DNA of 64,000 bases from Flammula alnicola (taxonomy: Eukaryota > Basidiomycota > Agaricomycetes > Agaricales > Strophariaceae). The notes under the pieces are model-generated. The model did no database searches, was not told the DNA's origin, and saw only the letters and a list, made by a program, of their open reading frames with translations. The stretch covers positions 161,357 to 225,356 of the forward strand of contig JADNRV010000090.1 in assembly GCA_015499995.1 (NCBI GenBank), given 5' to 3'. Shown piece by piece: positions 37,401 through 50,296 of the stretch (its first letter is position 1; every line of letters begins with the position of its first letter). A program made the translations under genes and the position numbers.

Positions 37401-38120
37401 CGACTTTCTTGATGGTCTTGTACCGCCTCGGCACTCTCTGCGGAATCCGCCCATACCGAATATTATTCTCCGACCTATCATCGGCTACCATCGTCTCGTT
37501 CTCATCGTCATACCCACCAGGCAGCCTGGGCATGCTCGACATCGATGATGGATCGCGGCGCAACAACGGCATATCGCCCGTATCTCCCTCTAAATCGTCG
37601 TGCATATCGTGCAAATCGTAGCCGGACCGCGAGTACATCGAACCCGGGGTCGTCGACGGGCCTGGGGGCATGAACCCTAGGTGTGAAGGTGGCCCCAAAA
37701 GCGGATTAGGAGGGGAAGGCGACTGCGGGTGCTGCATGGGCGGCGGCGACAGTGGGTGCAGCGGCGTACTCGTGGGTCTAAACCCGCCGTATGACGTGTC
37801 TACAGGTGCCTGGGGCGGGTAGAGAGTTGGAGGCGGCGGTGGTGGGGAAGAATAAGGGTTGTGAGGTGGTGGATTGAACGGATCCGCCAGAGACGTCCCA
37901 CCGTAGGGTGCCTGCTGCACTGGGCGGTCGTACGGGTTCGGCTGAGCGTCGTAAGCGTCGTAAGCGTCGTACGGGTTGGGCGTCGTTGTCGCCGGGTACG
38001 GCGCATAGCTGTCGTTGTAGTGCCTGTGCTGGGCTTCATCTGCCTAGACAACGAACCGTTCATCAGCGTTCGTCAACAACAGCGAGAAATAAGAGAAAAT
38101 ACCTCTGGGTAGCGAGACAT
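34445..38120 (-). CDS. Chitin synthase (division I type, GT2 family)
   Basis: Plasma-membrane glycosyltransferase that polymerises UDP-GlcNAc into cell-wall chitin. About 13 exons. Exon 1 is only MSRYPE (38120-38103), then 38043-37400, then 37349 onward, to the stop at 34445-34447. The N-terminus is a Pro/Tyr-rich cytosolic tail of about 200 aa with [14 protein letters not shown] repeats. The catalytic region has the chitin synthase N-terminal block ([20 protein letters not shown]), [58 protein letters not shown] and the processivity motif [11 protein letters not shown]. Several membrane spans follow and the end is [12 protein letters not shown]. The last intron uses the GTATGT donor after GLA. 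The class I-III architecture is clear; the exact class is not assigned. Confidence 0.95.
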
Positions 38121-39226
38121 GGCGCGAAAGAAAGAAATGTGCTCTGCCCTGTTCGCTGCGGCTTTTTGAAAGCGCTGGCGATGGCAGTTCACGGCACCGT
38201 TGTCGAGAGGCTGTTCTACCCGCAGACAACTCCAGTTACAGATGATTACCTAATATCGCCGTGCCTGCGCATCTCATGCCAAGCTTGACGCGGACGTGAT
38301 GGTTATGTTCGGCCGCCGCTTTGGGCATTCTTTAAGGACCCTGGAAGCTCCCACCAGTTGATGTCCGTGAATTTGCGGATTTGAGGCCCAAAAATCGACA
38401 AACCTCTGTCCATTTTGACAGCCTAAAAATCCCAGTTCCGTCCACTTTCTTGCGGATTTGAGGCCGGCCGGACAAAGTTTCCAGGCTGCTGAAATTTGTC
38501 AGATTCATGCCCATATATTAGCCAAATGGACCAACATTTTGGGAGATCCTATTTAATATCTACGCACGAACGCTGGGAGCCAGAAATAAATTTTAGCACC
38601 CGCAGGGAGAGAAAATTTGGACATTCACGTAACAATCTCTGTTCGTTTTTGCGGATTTGAGGCTACTATCCGACATAATGCATAGACCTTGATGATGAAC
38701 TCGTCAGAATGGAGAGAGTGGAGGATTGATGGAGGAAGAAGGAATTTCTGTCTCAAATCCTAGATTTTATTTCATGAAATGTGTTGGGTCCATGCCAACG
38801 AATGATTCAGAGGGAGGCGCCGCAACAAGGGACCGTTTGACGCCAAACCCGCAGGAAGACTCCGATATCAGTCGACGATACGTTGTCTAGCATAAGTATA
38901 CGCATATATGCAGGTGGGGGGAAGAAAGAAAGGGAACAGGATGCCTTTTCGACGCCTCGGTCTATATGTAGTTGGAGGGGGGAGAATCGGAGTTGGAAAG
39001 AATGACATCATGACGTTCGAAATTCAAAAGCTGAAGCTTGAAGCGCTGAAGACTGAGGCTTTCACGAAATTATGTTCGAATCAGAACGCGTCCCGTTCGC
39101 GTAGGTTCGCGTTCGCGTTTATGAGTCACATGATCCCGGCCCGACTGCGGCTATCCAGTTTCAACTTCCAAATTGAAATTCGCCTAATTCTACTCTTGAT
39201 CTTGAACTTGAACGTGCAAGGTTACC
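38121..39226. other. Intergenic with thrice-repeated motif
   Basis: Chitin synthase promoter side, then about 1 kb without a gene. Three copies of TGCGGATTTGAGGC occur at about 38374, 38453 and 38650. Confidence 0.45.
38370..38664 (+). repeat. Three direct copies of TTGCGGATTTGAGGC
   Basis: A 14-15 bp motif recurs three times in 295 bp in the same orientation, each copy preceded by T-rich sequence. The first two are about 80 bp apart and the third lies about 195 bp further on. It may be the core of a decayed repeat family. Confidence 0.5.
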
Positions 39227-39635
39227 ATGGTAGAGGGCCTAAAACTTCGTCATGCAGTCCTGACTGCCACCGTGGTTACAGTCGTTGTTTCTTCGATATC
39301 CTACAAGCTATCCATTGGTTTCGTAGGAAGGCTTTATCGCCAAAAATATGTAAGTTATCAGTTATCACCCAATAATCTTAGGCTCAACTGACAGAAATCA
39401 TTAGCTTCCACCAGATTTGCTAGTCTGGAGAGAGCTACACGCTATAGAGATTTATAATTCTGTTTGGAAAACCCTGCTTCCTCTCCTGAAGCAGCCTGAG
39501 CTTCGTTTGTGGGCAGCGACTGTACACGCACAACGCCAGTACGAGCTGCCTGACCCAGATAACTATCTAAGGTTGGCGGGAACTATATGGCAGGAATTTT
39601 ATTTCGTTAGTCATCTTTTGATTTCCCACCATTGA
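39227..39635 (+). CDS. Hypothetical small protein with N-terminal membrane anchor
   Basis: Two exons, 39227-39349 and 39405-39635, join in frame to about 117 aa. The N-terminus VEGLKLRHAVLTATVVTVVV is followed by SSISYKLSIGFVGRLYRQK and reads as a signal anchor. The second exon encodes a helical soluble part (LVWRELHAIEIYNSVWKTLL, then a PEL..WAATVHAQRQYELPDPDN stretch). I do not recognise the family. The stop is reached just after EFYFV, where a GT (GTTAGT) could be a further donor, so the gene may continue downstream; the kinase-like exons 0.6 kb away are a possible but unproven continuation. Confidence 0.45.
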
Positions 39636-40239
39636 ACTCCGCCTTCGGCAAGTCCGGCACCTTGTAATGTGGTAGCCTGTCTATAATTTCAACGAAAAAT
39701 AGAAAGAAATTCAGAACTTTTATGCCAGTTCTACCGAATACTTCTGATAATCACCAAATTACAGAATACTTAACTACCTATAACACTGACATTTTATCCC
39801 CAAACCCTCTATACAATAAACAGTAAGTCTTGCAAAGCTCGGGACAGGTTGTTACACTTAAATAGTTGATAAAATCCACCCTGTAAATGTCGACTTCTAT
39901 GTAGTTGTTTTTTTCTCTTTTGTTGGCCAGACACGTAGCCGGCTGTATGCGCATCACTCGAAGCGCCCGTGAGCGCTAAAATAAGAAATCGATGACGATG
40001 TCAACGTCCTGTATTTCTCCAAACAAAAAAAAAGTACAGAGTCAAGTGTGTCCCCGGAAGAAAATAAATCACTACTTATTAGGAACATCCCATCACCCTG
40101 TTGAGAATGCATGCTCACAAACTTGAGATAGCCTGGACTCCTGGCAGAAACACAGACTCATTTTATTTGTTTAATACCTATTTTGTGTGTTGTAATTCTC
40201 CCAGTGAAATTTTCAACCAGTGTGACTACATAAATAATT

Positions 40240-41418
40240 GGCAGTGCAATCGCCTTATACCTCAAATCCTCTAGATTTCAGTCCGGAGGACGAAGTTCAT
40301 ACTGGATTTCCACAGGTCTGCACGGCAGAATTGAAACTCAGCATCGGCGAAATGGCGGCTTCTGTCGATCAAACGTCAAAATCCTGCCATATAGTTCCCG
40401 CCAACGCTAAACTATCTCTTCCTCGGCGGAAACAAGATCAATAATTTTACTGCCAAACATTTCACGATTTTTTTAGCTCGCAATGGACTCTCCCACGCAG
40501 CGCGCACTAAGGATAACAAGGATGTTATTCTCCGGGTTATAGCAGCAGGTGGTCAAGGTCACAATCACCTCCGCATCATCAGGCGATTGTCCCGTCCGCC
40601 AGATATATTGCGCAGCAATAATCATATTCTACCAATGATAAAGGAAGTCGCGTATCGAGATATCGTGGTTGGGTTTTTCCTAGACTCATGTATGATCTCT
40701 ATCGCGCCATCAACCCAGCTCATATGAGCAGCGTAGAAGATGTGTTGTACATGGTTATCCAAGCTCTTGAGGTAAGTAATAATCGTACATCTGAGCTTTA
40801 TGCTTACAAGTATTTCGTGTAGGGGATTGCTTATATTCATCGCAATCTAATTGCACATCGGGTAAGTCTGTATGTCCGAGCTATTAACCTCTCGTTGACC
40901 GTATGAGTCACCTAGGATCTCTTCTTGGACAATTTTATAATCGAATTTTTGCCAGAGTCTATGGATGAGCGCGGAACCATGCCTCGTCCGCGTGTTTATC
41001 TTATTGATTTTGAAACCGCGGTCGACTTTCCTGAGGATTCGTCGCCGTCTGAACGACTTTCGTTGGATTTTCCTTTCCCAGACTTGACAGAGTACGCTCG
41101 ACCAATGCCTCCAGAGCTCGAATCAGGCAACCCGTACTGTCCTTTCAAGCTGGATATATGGCAATTCGGTTCCGTGCTTCACGAAAATTACCCGGTTAGC
41201 GATTTCCTATTCTAGGCCTGCTTCAGACAACTCATCGATCCTTTCGTTAGACTGGCTTAGCGGAGGTTGATCAACTCTGGGCTGATCTCGCATCACCTAA
41301 TCATGAAGACCGACCCACTGCTAGTGAAGCCATGCACAGACTTGATACTTTCGTCAGATCGAGGACCCCTTCTTCTTTACACATCCGATCCCTCGTTCCG
41401 GAGGTCGATTGGGGCTGA
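40240..41418 (+). pseudogene. Protein kinase-like gene with a one-base frameshift
   Basis: Kinase-fold protein of a fungal type. Exons splice as about 40243-40315, 40393-40743 (by eye), two short exons, 40917-41191 and 41257-41418. Recognisable text is DFSPEDEVHTGF, NFTAKHFTIFLARNGLSHAA, DVILRVIAAGGQGHNHLRII, the catalytic loop IHRNLIAHRDLFLDNF (HRD..N), VYLIDFETAV (DFE in place of DFG), then KLDIWQFGSVL and HEDRPTASEAMHRL. Between EVAYRDIVVG and FPRLMYDLYRAINPAHMS the frame drops by one base in the run GGGTTTTTCC at 40671-40680, and no intron can bridge it. The rest is intact, so this is either a young pseudogene or an assembly error. The true 5' end is not clear; no ATG is seen for the first exon. 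Confidence 0.6.
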
Positions 41419-42018
41419 AGCACGGCGTTGCGCCATTGGTATCTGCGTTGTTCTCCGATCGCTGTTGTTCTATTCGTAATTGTTTCTTTCTGTTGTTTGT
41501 ATGGTATACCCGTTCTATCATATGTACTAGAATCCATTTTCTGTACTCTTATGGTGGTTCTCCCTGATTACCAGGACTTCAGTTGAATGCGCTTGTGGAA
41601 CCACGCCTGAGTCAGCTATAACTGACGCAGTAGTCGATTTATCCATCAGGCCTATAAGCTTAGAAGCGAATATTCTGATTCATCGCAAACAAAATTGGTA
41701 TTCGTGTTTCTAAAAGACTGCTTTATCGCGCCAACGGAGCGCAACTAATGTCTGGAGTCCTCCGTAGCGTTCCAGTGGCCATATGTCAGTTGGAGCCATC
41801 GTTTGAAATGGAGTAACTTCAAAGTTCAAACACACTATATAGCTATACCATCCCCCAAACACAACCTTCTAGATCTATAACCATCCAATTACGCATTATT
41901 ACAAAAATGCTAATACTATACTATCAATACATATGCACCGCGAATATAAGTAATTTATATAGTCCACAAGATGTTCACTTGGAAACAAGTCGCAATTAAA
42001 GGAGTAAAGCCTGTAACC
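41419..42018. other. Intergenic, convergent 3' ends
   Basis: 600 bp between two convergent genes. Nothing recognised. Confidence 0.5.
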
Positions 42019-43428
42019 TCAATACCGCGCAAACTTGAACGCTTCTTCGCCCACTTCCGGCCAATAAAAGTTATCCGTCGTCTTCGTCCACCTTCCGAGG
42101 GTATAAACGAACCCGATGATGCCTGTTATGTAGGCTGCGATAATAGCTGCAAGTTTCCATATACCGATACATGGAAAGGGAGAAAGAAAGTAGTCAGAAA
42201 CCCTCAGCCAAGACGACGCACGAACGACTTGTGAAAGAAAAAACTTAAAACACACCTTTCCTTCTTTTTGGAAACCTCTGCATCTCCCACGCAATCTCGG
42301 GTATACCCATCACGTTGCAGAATATGTGTGCAGTGATAGGTGGCAGGATCGAACCTGTGCGGAGGAAGAGATAGGATGCGTGGGACCCGAAGAGGGTGGT
42401 GTACGCCAGTTGGAATACTGTCCAGTTTCGAGTATCAATACAACAAAAGATGGAGAAGCTGAAAGAGAAAGAGAAACGTACGACTAGTAATCAGAGCACG
42501 CTTCGCAGCAGCGGCATTGCGCCCGTACCGGTGGAACGTCTCGTACCCGTGGTGTACGTGCGCTGCATCATAAAAAAGGTCAGGGTTTTGTTAATATACA
42601 AAGATACAGAGGCAATTACACACCCAAACCAAATGTTAGCGGTCCGAGAAAAATCATCCGCATCCTCGATGCGCCCGAGAGGTGGTATATCGACAACACA
42701 CACGCGCGGAACACGATTTCTTCGGTTATTGGCGCCTACGTCATTCACATATAAAGACAACAATAAAATCAACATTCCAAACGGCAAGTCGAAACACAAA
42801 AGATGAAAGACATACCACCCAATAATTCCTCACACCCTGAATACTAAAAAATCGCTGCACTATATGACTTCGCCACGTCCAATTCCTCTGTCCAGGGAGC
42901 TCTTTGCCGAGAAAGCTGCTCCCGAACAGCGGGCCGAGGAATAAGATGGGAGTGACAAGGTGTGCGTACACATTCCTCCCCAATATAAGTTCGGAGAGGG
43001 TGAAAGACGAAGGAAGGGGGAAGCCGAGCCTGAGAAGGGTAGCTTCGAGCGCTATATCCAAATTCTACCGAAGAATAATTAGCATGTCACCCGGCCCGAC
43101 TGGTGCAGAAGAACTTCGGACAAAGAAAGAAACAAAAAAATCCACTTACCCTAACAGTCCCCCCGACATGCGCCCACAAAACCCCAAAAACTCCAGCACC
43201 GCATACGAGCGTAGCCCCACTCACCGCTAGCAACCTAGCGCGTATGACCGCCGGGTCGTCGCGCGTGCCCCTCGCGCCTCCCTCAGGGTGTCCGAACGTC
43301 AGGCGGGCTTTCTGCGAAAGGTAGAGAGAACCGACATATATCGAGCCAAGGAAGAGTGAGATGAGATGTGCCGAAGAGGTGGTCAAGAGGGGATGAGTGA
43401 AAAGGAGCTGCATCCGAGTTGCTGTCAT
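42019..43428 (-). CDS. RCE1: CAAX prenyl protease 2 (type II CAAX endopeptidase)
   Basis: Integral ER-membrane protease that removes the -AAX tripeptide from prenylated Ras- and a-factor-like proteins. The start is taken at MTATRMQLLFTHPLL (43428); a second Met follows at residue 6. About seven exons. The catalytic motif E-E-x-x-x-R is visible in APITEEIVFRACV, followed by the His-containing AHVHHGYETFHRYGR and the third site ITAHIFCNVMGIPEIAWE. Hydrophobic spans fill the N-terminal part (LISLFLGSIYVGSLYL, LLAVSGATLVCGAGVFGVLW) and the C-terminus (KLAAIIAAYITGIIGFVYTL). All three active-site regions of the family are present, and no lesion is seen. Confidence 0.92.
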
Positions 43429-46368
43429 TGAACGTGTATCGCTGAACGTGAAGCTTTGAAATCTTGACGAGCCTGAAACTTGGACTGTATCTGGGTGTAT
43501 TGGAAGTATCCTCGACCCTTTGGACGGGTATCGTTTCTTGAAAACCTGCGCCTCTTGCGTGGGTATCCTATGCAAATCCTATGTCGATCCAAGTGAAAGG
43601 CAGTTCGTGTGCTGATGGTAAGTAGCTTTCCCACTTCCACAGCCTCAAACTCCGAACAAAGTTTTCTGAAAGGATTAGTATCCAGAACAAAGGAGAGAGG
43701 GATGGTCCTCCAAACGACTCAGATGGCGAGGAAACAATTAGGGAAAAAGACAATAAATATCATAATTTCCCGGCGCGATGTGCTTTGACGCTTTGCCAGT
43801 ACCATTAATCACGTGATGGCATGTGCTTCGTCGGCATCTCTCGGCATCTCTCCCCAGCGCTTTGTTACTACTAAAGCGCAAACCTCTGAAAACGATAGCA
43901 ACATCCGTGCATAAAAAACAGGATTTTTGATCGGTTCGAGAGGAATGACATCCCAGACCCGTAAGCATACGAGCCTCTGAACTCAGGCCCGGCGATGTCC
44001 TCCGATATTAACATACGTCAATACCGCCATAAACGAGCCGTCGGGCCGAACACTGGACTGCACCTCGCTCCTTGCTCGCTCCAGACAACCAAATTCGCCG
44101 GCGCTTTACGATTCTACGAAAGTCCAAGCTGCGGTGGACTTTAATCGGTCGCTTGAAAGATAGTTGAAGTATATTTACCACTCTGGTCATGGGACAAGTT
44201 CCGACCTCGACGTCACTTGCAGTCGGCAAATGGACGGATACCGTTGGACAATAGACTTGACGACGAGCACAATAAGTGTGCTGGAATCAAGTAATGGGAA
44301 CGGTCAAGGATGCATTTCACCGTTTAACCTTGGTTCCATTAGTTCTTCATTTCCGCTTGAATAGTCGGAAACGAGAATACTCCAGTGAACGCTCATGCGA
44401 GCATGCGCAGTAAGTAAAGTTCATCTATAGTTCAATTTATTAGTTGTTTTATTTTTTGCCAGGGCAATCGCGGGTCCCGTGAGTTCAGCAAAGGCAAATA
44501 CGTCATAGACCCATACTTTGGCTGTCACAAATCCCATGTACGCGCAAACTGGTATCTTATTCATGAAAGACATCGCACATGCACAGGCACATGGTCAGAA
44601 AAATGCCGTAGATATTAGACACTACCAAAAATTAAAATACACCCAAATCACCACGTCAGCCAGAGATTTATCTCCTCTCGTTATATTTTACCGAAAAACT
44701 GGGAAACCTGATATCTAACAGAAGAATTCCTTGTGTTGAAAGTTCCGCCCGTGCACGAAAGGAGCGTATCGAGAGATCCCACTCCACCTCCGTGATTCAT
44801 AATTCAGACAACAAACACTCCGCCAGAGTTATCACAGTCTAGCAGACTATTACATACAGGGTTGCATGGACGTACCAGGTTCCGCCCGGGTGAATGGTAA
44901 ATTCTAGCCTGCATGCAATAGCTGCAGAGAGCCAATTGTACTTAGGAGTTGCGGGCGGAGAATACCCCACGAACTCCAATAAGGTCAGGCGGGCATGTGT
45001 TATTGTGTGGGGAAGCGTGAGTGAGTACGACATGCTGGGTAGATTACTCTACTGAACGCGGATATCCCAGATCGATCGTATAATCAAAGCACAGATAGTG
45101 CGAAAATTCTCTAGTGATGGCCATCCTACTTACTTTGTCCAAGATATGGCAGGCGAAGATCTCCAGTGATGCCATTGCGATCATGATAAAATCCACTCCG
45201 AAGGTATGTGGAGGCCTTGATCATGGCAGATGTATACAGCATGTTGCGCGGAGCTTGAGCGATTGGCAGTTATGCAGGTCAAGCTAATAGACGTCATCCA
45301 TCGCTCGTTTCGGGAATCTAAAGGTAGAATTCATAGAGACAATCTGAATTATTCGCGATAGTGAAAGCATCGACATTCTGGAAGGAACCTCATATCATAT
45401 GCGGAGAAAATCCAGGCTGGGTGGCTGTATTTTCCAGTGTCATTAGGAGATACAGTAGATCTCCCACCAAGCCGCTTCCAAGTCGAAATCGATGCTCTAT
45501 ACAGATAATCTGATTACGGTCGGAAAACACAAGGATGTGGATACAGAGTCAGGCGATGCGCCACACAGCGGTATTTTAATTTGCCAAGACAGAGGCCTTC
45601 AGTCCACGTGGACTTGAGAAAAAATAAGGAGAGCCTCGTTCATTTGACTATGACTCTCAGCATACAAACGGCATTTGAAATCCAAAAGGTTGGGAGGGGG
45701 CCGTATATTAAAATAATTCCAGGACCGCATTGCCAGACAGAAAGAATTGTGCATGTGTTCACATAATAGACTCCTTATTGCCCCTATAACTGGATCCAGT
45801 GTTCAAGATATCAAGAGCTACCATGATTCGGAAAACCGATGAAGTTAAAGGTCACAGGTTGGGTGTAAAAGTCTTGCAAAAGTCCAAGATAGATTCCAGA
45901 ATCCAGATCGAACTCGTTTGAAGCTTTTCGCCAGAGTATTGAGAAGTATTTGTCCGCCGGAAAGGCTTCGATGTTCCAGAGAAACCACATTCCATTCCAG
46001 ATTGAAATCTTCATGAGATTTGGTTACTATATGGTAGTATACCCCGCTGGAGCAGGCTCCGAGAGATCCTATTATAGTCATGACGTGAAGTTACTACAGT
46101 TGCCGTAGTTGACGGAATTCGCTATGAAAAAAAAAGATGGTTTGCAGACTTTCAGGTGCGCATTATAAGCATCGCCGAAACGTCCTTTATACTTTAGATG
46201 TTAGGAGGTAGGAACGACTTTAAGTTGAACAACTTTAACTTCCAGGAGCGTTCTCAAGAAACGTGATCAGTTCCGAAACCAGAGTGTGGTCACGCCACGA
46301 GCCAAAGATGCACAAACAGGTTCCCTCTGTCTCCGACACACTCCGAACGTTGACCAGCACATTCCACC
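43429..46368. other. Gene-poor stretch, 2.9 kb
   Basis: The longest featureless interval in the window. Short open frames (44518-44718, 45581-45766, 45845-46081 minus) lack domains and splice partners. I see no terminal repeat or obvious transposon remnant. Confidence 0.4.
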
Positions 46369-46859
46369 ATGCACGCATCCCTCATCCGCCGCCAGCTCGG
46401 GGGCCTGATTCCCCCTAAAATTGCCACACCAAAGCTCGTCGTAAGCACAAGCTTCACACTAGATATTTACCTGGCCTTTTTCTGATTTTTTTGCGATTTT
46501 TTACGCCACGAAAACAACCAGTCCGGTGGATCTGGCGCAGGATTGGGCCCTCTCGTCGAGTTCTACTCAAAACTGCCCAAGGGCGAGTCCACCGCCCGCG
46601 TGAGCGGTATTAAAGGCCGTTACTTCACCGGCAAGAACGCGTCAGGAAAGCCCATCGTTGCTCTCATTGTCGGTATCTTCGCCATTAGCTACACCATTGA
46701 CTACAACAGTGAGTTAACTTGGATATCTCGTTGCTGGGATGCATCTGACTGGTTTCCTTTTCTTTGCAGTGCACTTGAGTACGTTAATTCTCAACCCACG
46801 TCTTGACTTTGGCCTTGCTAACGACCCGCGCAGAACACCACAAGAACCATGCGCACTAG
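46369..46859 (+). CDS. ATP17: Mitochondrial ATP synthase subunit f
   Basis: Small single-span subunit of the membrane Fo sector of mitochondrial F1Fo-ATP synthase. Exons 46369-46440, 46522-46708, 46770-46778 and 46834-46859 give 97 aa. The N-terminus MHASLIRRQLGGLIPPKIAT is arginine-bearing as expected. Then come SGAGLGPLVEFYSKLPKG, RYFTGKNASGKP, the membrane span IVALIVGIFAISYTIDYN, and the lysine/histidine tail MHLKHHKNHAH. Exon 3 is only 9 nt and supplies most of MHLK. Without it the conserved tail cannot be formed, so the micro-exon is well supported. Confidence 0.93.
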
Positions 46860-49800
46860 ATGAAGTTCGTGGGGCTAGTGGGAGACATGTCAATCCAATA
46901 GATCGCATGCGGAGCAATTATTTTATTTCCATTTGCTCAGCCTTGAACCATGAGTCCCCAATTCCACAGCCTTTCAGAAATTCTTGATTCGTGTCAACCC
47001 AACACACCTGACAGCAAATCCATGACGAGAAGATGCCTGAACGCGTTATCTTCTCGCAGCTCACGTTTTGCATGCACGACGCGTGTTTCGAAGGTGACCA
47101 GGAAGAAGGTGGCGAAGTAAGAAGTCAAGACAATACGTCCATGGGGTCTGCCAAAACAACTCGGAACTAGGTGTCGGATAACCTCAGGACTCATCCAGAC
47201 CGTCGTCGAAACCTCGACCACCTCGATTTCTCCACATTTTATGGAGCGTGCCATTCGGAACGTACCGTTTGGTTTTTCTTGCTCCTACCTTCCGGCGTCC
47301 GCAGGCGATTCGGAAGGCGGGGCCCGAGGTCCATGGTCATCTGAACCGCCCATGTCGTGCGCCCCATTATTAGCTGCGCAACAGCTTCTGGGCCAGACAG
47401 AGTTCCTCGCAAGTCTTCATCCGCTCATTTGAAACTTCCTTTTATCTATCTCTTGATCACAGGAGCAGCTTTGAGCGTGTCTGAGAGAGAGAGATTGGAC
47501 ACTGACGTGCATGCGCAGCTCGGCGATTGAGTGGACTGGCCTGTAAGCTGTCTTTGCCAGTCAGTATCGTTTGCCTGCCATTTGATGACGGACTTCGCGG
47601 GGCGCAAGGTCCTCTTATCGAGGCCTTCTCGTTCTCGATCAAGACACGGTGTTCCAACAATGAAAAACTTAATCATTGCATGGTATCCGAACGTTCGCGG
47701 GAGGTGTCGCACCTCCTTTTATTGGCGTACAGTTAACGTGGCTGAGATGGGGCACCTATCTCGTCTTGTTCGACAGCCTTCTTGAACGTCGTGGTGGAAA
47801 GGATGCACGATGCTTTTATCCTTGTGGCGCAGCGATAAGGCGTATCGTGACAATGTGTATGGATGAATGGACTCGATATACCCGTCGGAGACACCGTCTT
47901 GAAGACCCGAACATTCCAAGATCCTGGGTCTGTCACGTACAATGTACTCGAGTATACGGTTCCCTCACGGTTGCCGAAAATGTTTCTCCAGAAGGCTGGT
48001 ATATGTCCCGAGCCAGAGCTCGAAGCACATCAAAAGACTTCAGATAAGATCTAAGTTCTTGTTCGCCTGAGGGTTGTTGTTGACTTGAGGTTATTCTATA
48101 CATCTACGATCCATATATCGTCTGGCATTTCCTGCAACGCCGCACATTGACACACTTTGAGATGGTCATCGTGACCTCCGATTGTTTGCGAGCCATTTGG
48201 GGAGGGGAAAGTGAAGAAGAAAGATAGGACTGGACAAGGGCATCGGACATGTGGTCTCTTTTCAGCTGGTCGTGTTTTTTCAAGTTCGTGCTGGGGTAAT
48301 CACCAGATCATAAGACACCGGAGACTTCTGTCCGGGGACAGAAAACAGAAACTGGAGCCCCAGGCACAGATGCGTCATCCACTTGCCTATTTGACACAAA
48401 GACTTAAGTAATAGCACTGCACGAATGCCCTGAGCACCTTTTGAGCACGGGAGTCCAAGTGCGAAGAGAGATGCGATTATATACAATGTATGTATGTGGT
48501 ATCATAGCGGAATCACGGGTGGATAATCTGCAGGATCTAGTATATGATGATAACATTCAGGCAGTTGTGTCGAGTCATGGAACCGGAGTCAGGGGGAAAA
48601 AGTTGGTAGCGGCGCGGCGTGCGCGGCGGCGTCTTATGTCAGTCTCACACCCGCCGCGCGAGCCTGGGCAGCCCGACATGCGAAACAAAATTCGTCTACA
48701 TTGTCCACGTCCCGCTGGATCTCCCGGCCAAATGACTGTATAGAGAAAATGAAACCGAGAGACAGGTCAGGATCGCATTGAAACAGGCCAAACAGAGCTC
48801 GGCGAATTCAAACATGATGGAAAGTACACTTGCCGTTAGACATGTATTGAGTCGACAGTTCGGAGGGTGGTAATAGCTGCGCTCGCAGCGCGTGGTGTTA
48901 CAATCTAGGATTGCGACGACGAGGTGACGTTGGAAATGCTGTGCACAGGACGTGTTTTGAGTCAGGGGAATGGTCAAAGGCTGGGGGTCAAGAGCTGGAT
49001 ATACGGACTCCACACTTTGCCCATCGGGTTCCTTCACTTAAAGAAAGAACATAACTTAGATGAGAACGCGGTATAAAACGGAGGACATACGCGATCTGTT
49101 GGCACATATTCGTATATTGTTTGCGTCGGTGTAGCTGACTCTTTGAGAAGAGGGCCAGGTGAGGTCAGCTCTTGGGGAGGGGGATGGTATGAATGCAAGT
49201 GCAAGGATGGGGAATTATATAGTAGAAATGGACAAAGGCAAGGATAACTCCTCACAGCATTAGGCAGGCGATGTTTATGCAAATTCGGGAAGGCTAAAGA
49301 CATGAACCAAATAAGTCTCACTCAACTTTTCCATCAATAACCACATCCGTTGAAAACGCTGCCGTGAGATTACCCACATGTGCAAACCTTTCCCTGCTTG
49401 TCAATGTCTTCCGCTCCGATGTTTATGGCAATTGTCTACGTGTGACAGGTTTTGTCTTCGTCGGTTGGATGATCCCTTTATCTACCGCAGTCGAATACGG
49501 GCTCGAATGTCCATTTATTTTTGTTTTTTCTTTGTTTTTGTCCCAAATTGCGGCTCACTGAAAATGGCTTTTAATACAATTGGGATATTGATATGCAGGC
49601 CCGTCGTCCCGAGGATTCAGGGCCTTGCAACGGAACCAAAGCCTTGGCCAGTTTGTCAGCGAGAACCGAGCCCATATCGAGGTGATGAGATTGACCACCA
49701 TCGATCACAAGTTATCAGAAGTTCGTCATACCCGGCCTCCTGCTCTGCCAGGGAACATTGACTTCACATCTCTCGGCTGGGTTTCAACTTTTCAACTCGA

Positions 49801-50296
49801 ACCAGAAACACGCGTCGTGCGAACGCTTCTCAAGACCTTTACCTCGCCACGCATGTGGACTAGTACTGTAAAAGAAAAGGATTTCCGAGATTCCGCTCGC
49901 ATCGATTATGCGATAAGTTGCGACCATGGACTCGCTCTCGAAGATAGACGATAGCGATAGTCGAAGGGCTACTCAAGATCCGCAAATGCCTATTTGGCGG
50001 ACTTCGGGACGCCGTGGCTTTGCTGCATCCCCCTTATCTGTCCGGGGCGTGATACCTAAACCGCGGACGCGCTCGCTTCTCCAAGTGAGTACGCCAGTCT
50101 GCAGGTTAGCATTTCCAGGGTGTTAATGACCTGAGCGAGCAAATCAATGGTGATACGTTGCTTAATCACCGAAATTATCTTCCCTAACCCTAGTGGATCG
50201 AGCAGCCTAACGCAATGTACGTGTTGCACAGCAGATGATCTAGGCCAGTCCTGTCGAACAAAGTCATAAATTAATATAGATTATAGTACAAAGAGG
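46860..50296. other. Long stretch without a recognised gene, 3.4 kb
   Basis: Several open frames of 60-127 codons occur on both strands (for example 47676-48047, 48696-49037 minus, 49378-49761, 49625-49954). None has a motif I know, and overlapping frames compete, so I call none. A GC-rich patch (GCGGCGCGGCGTGCGCGGCG) lies at about 48610. Confidence 0.35.

Noticed and set aside
36896..37621. Plus-strand open frame of 241 codons
   Set aside because: It is antisense to chitin synthase exons with clear catalytic motifs. It has no domain and is a codon-composition shadow.
47446..48054. Competing short frames on both strands
   Set aside because: Frames overlap without a winner, and none joins into a longer product.
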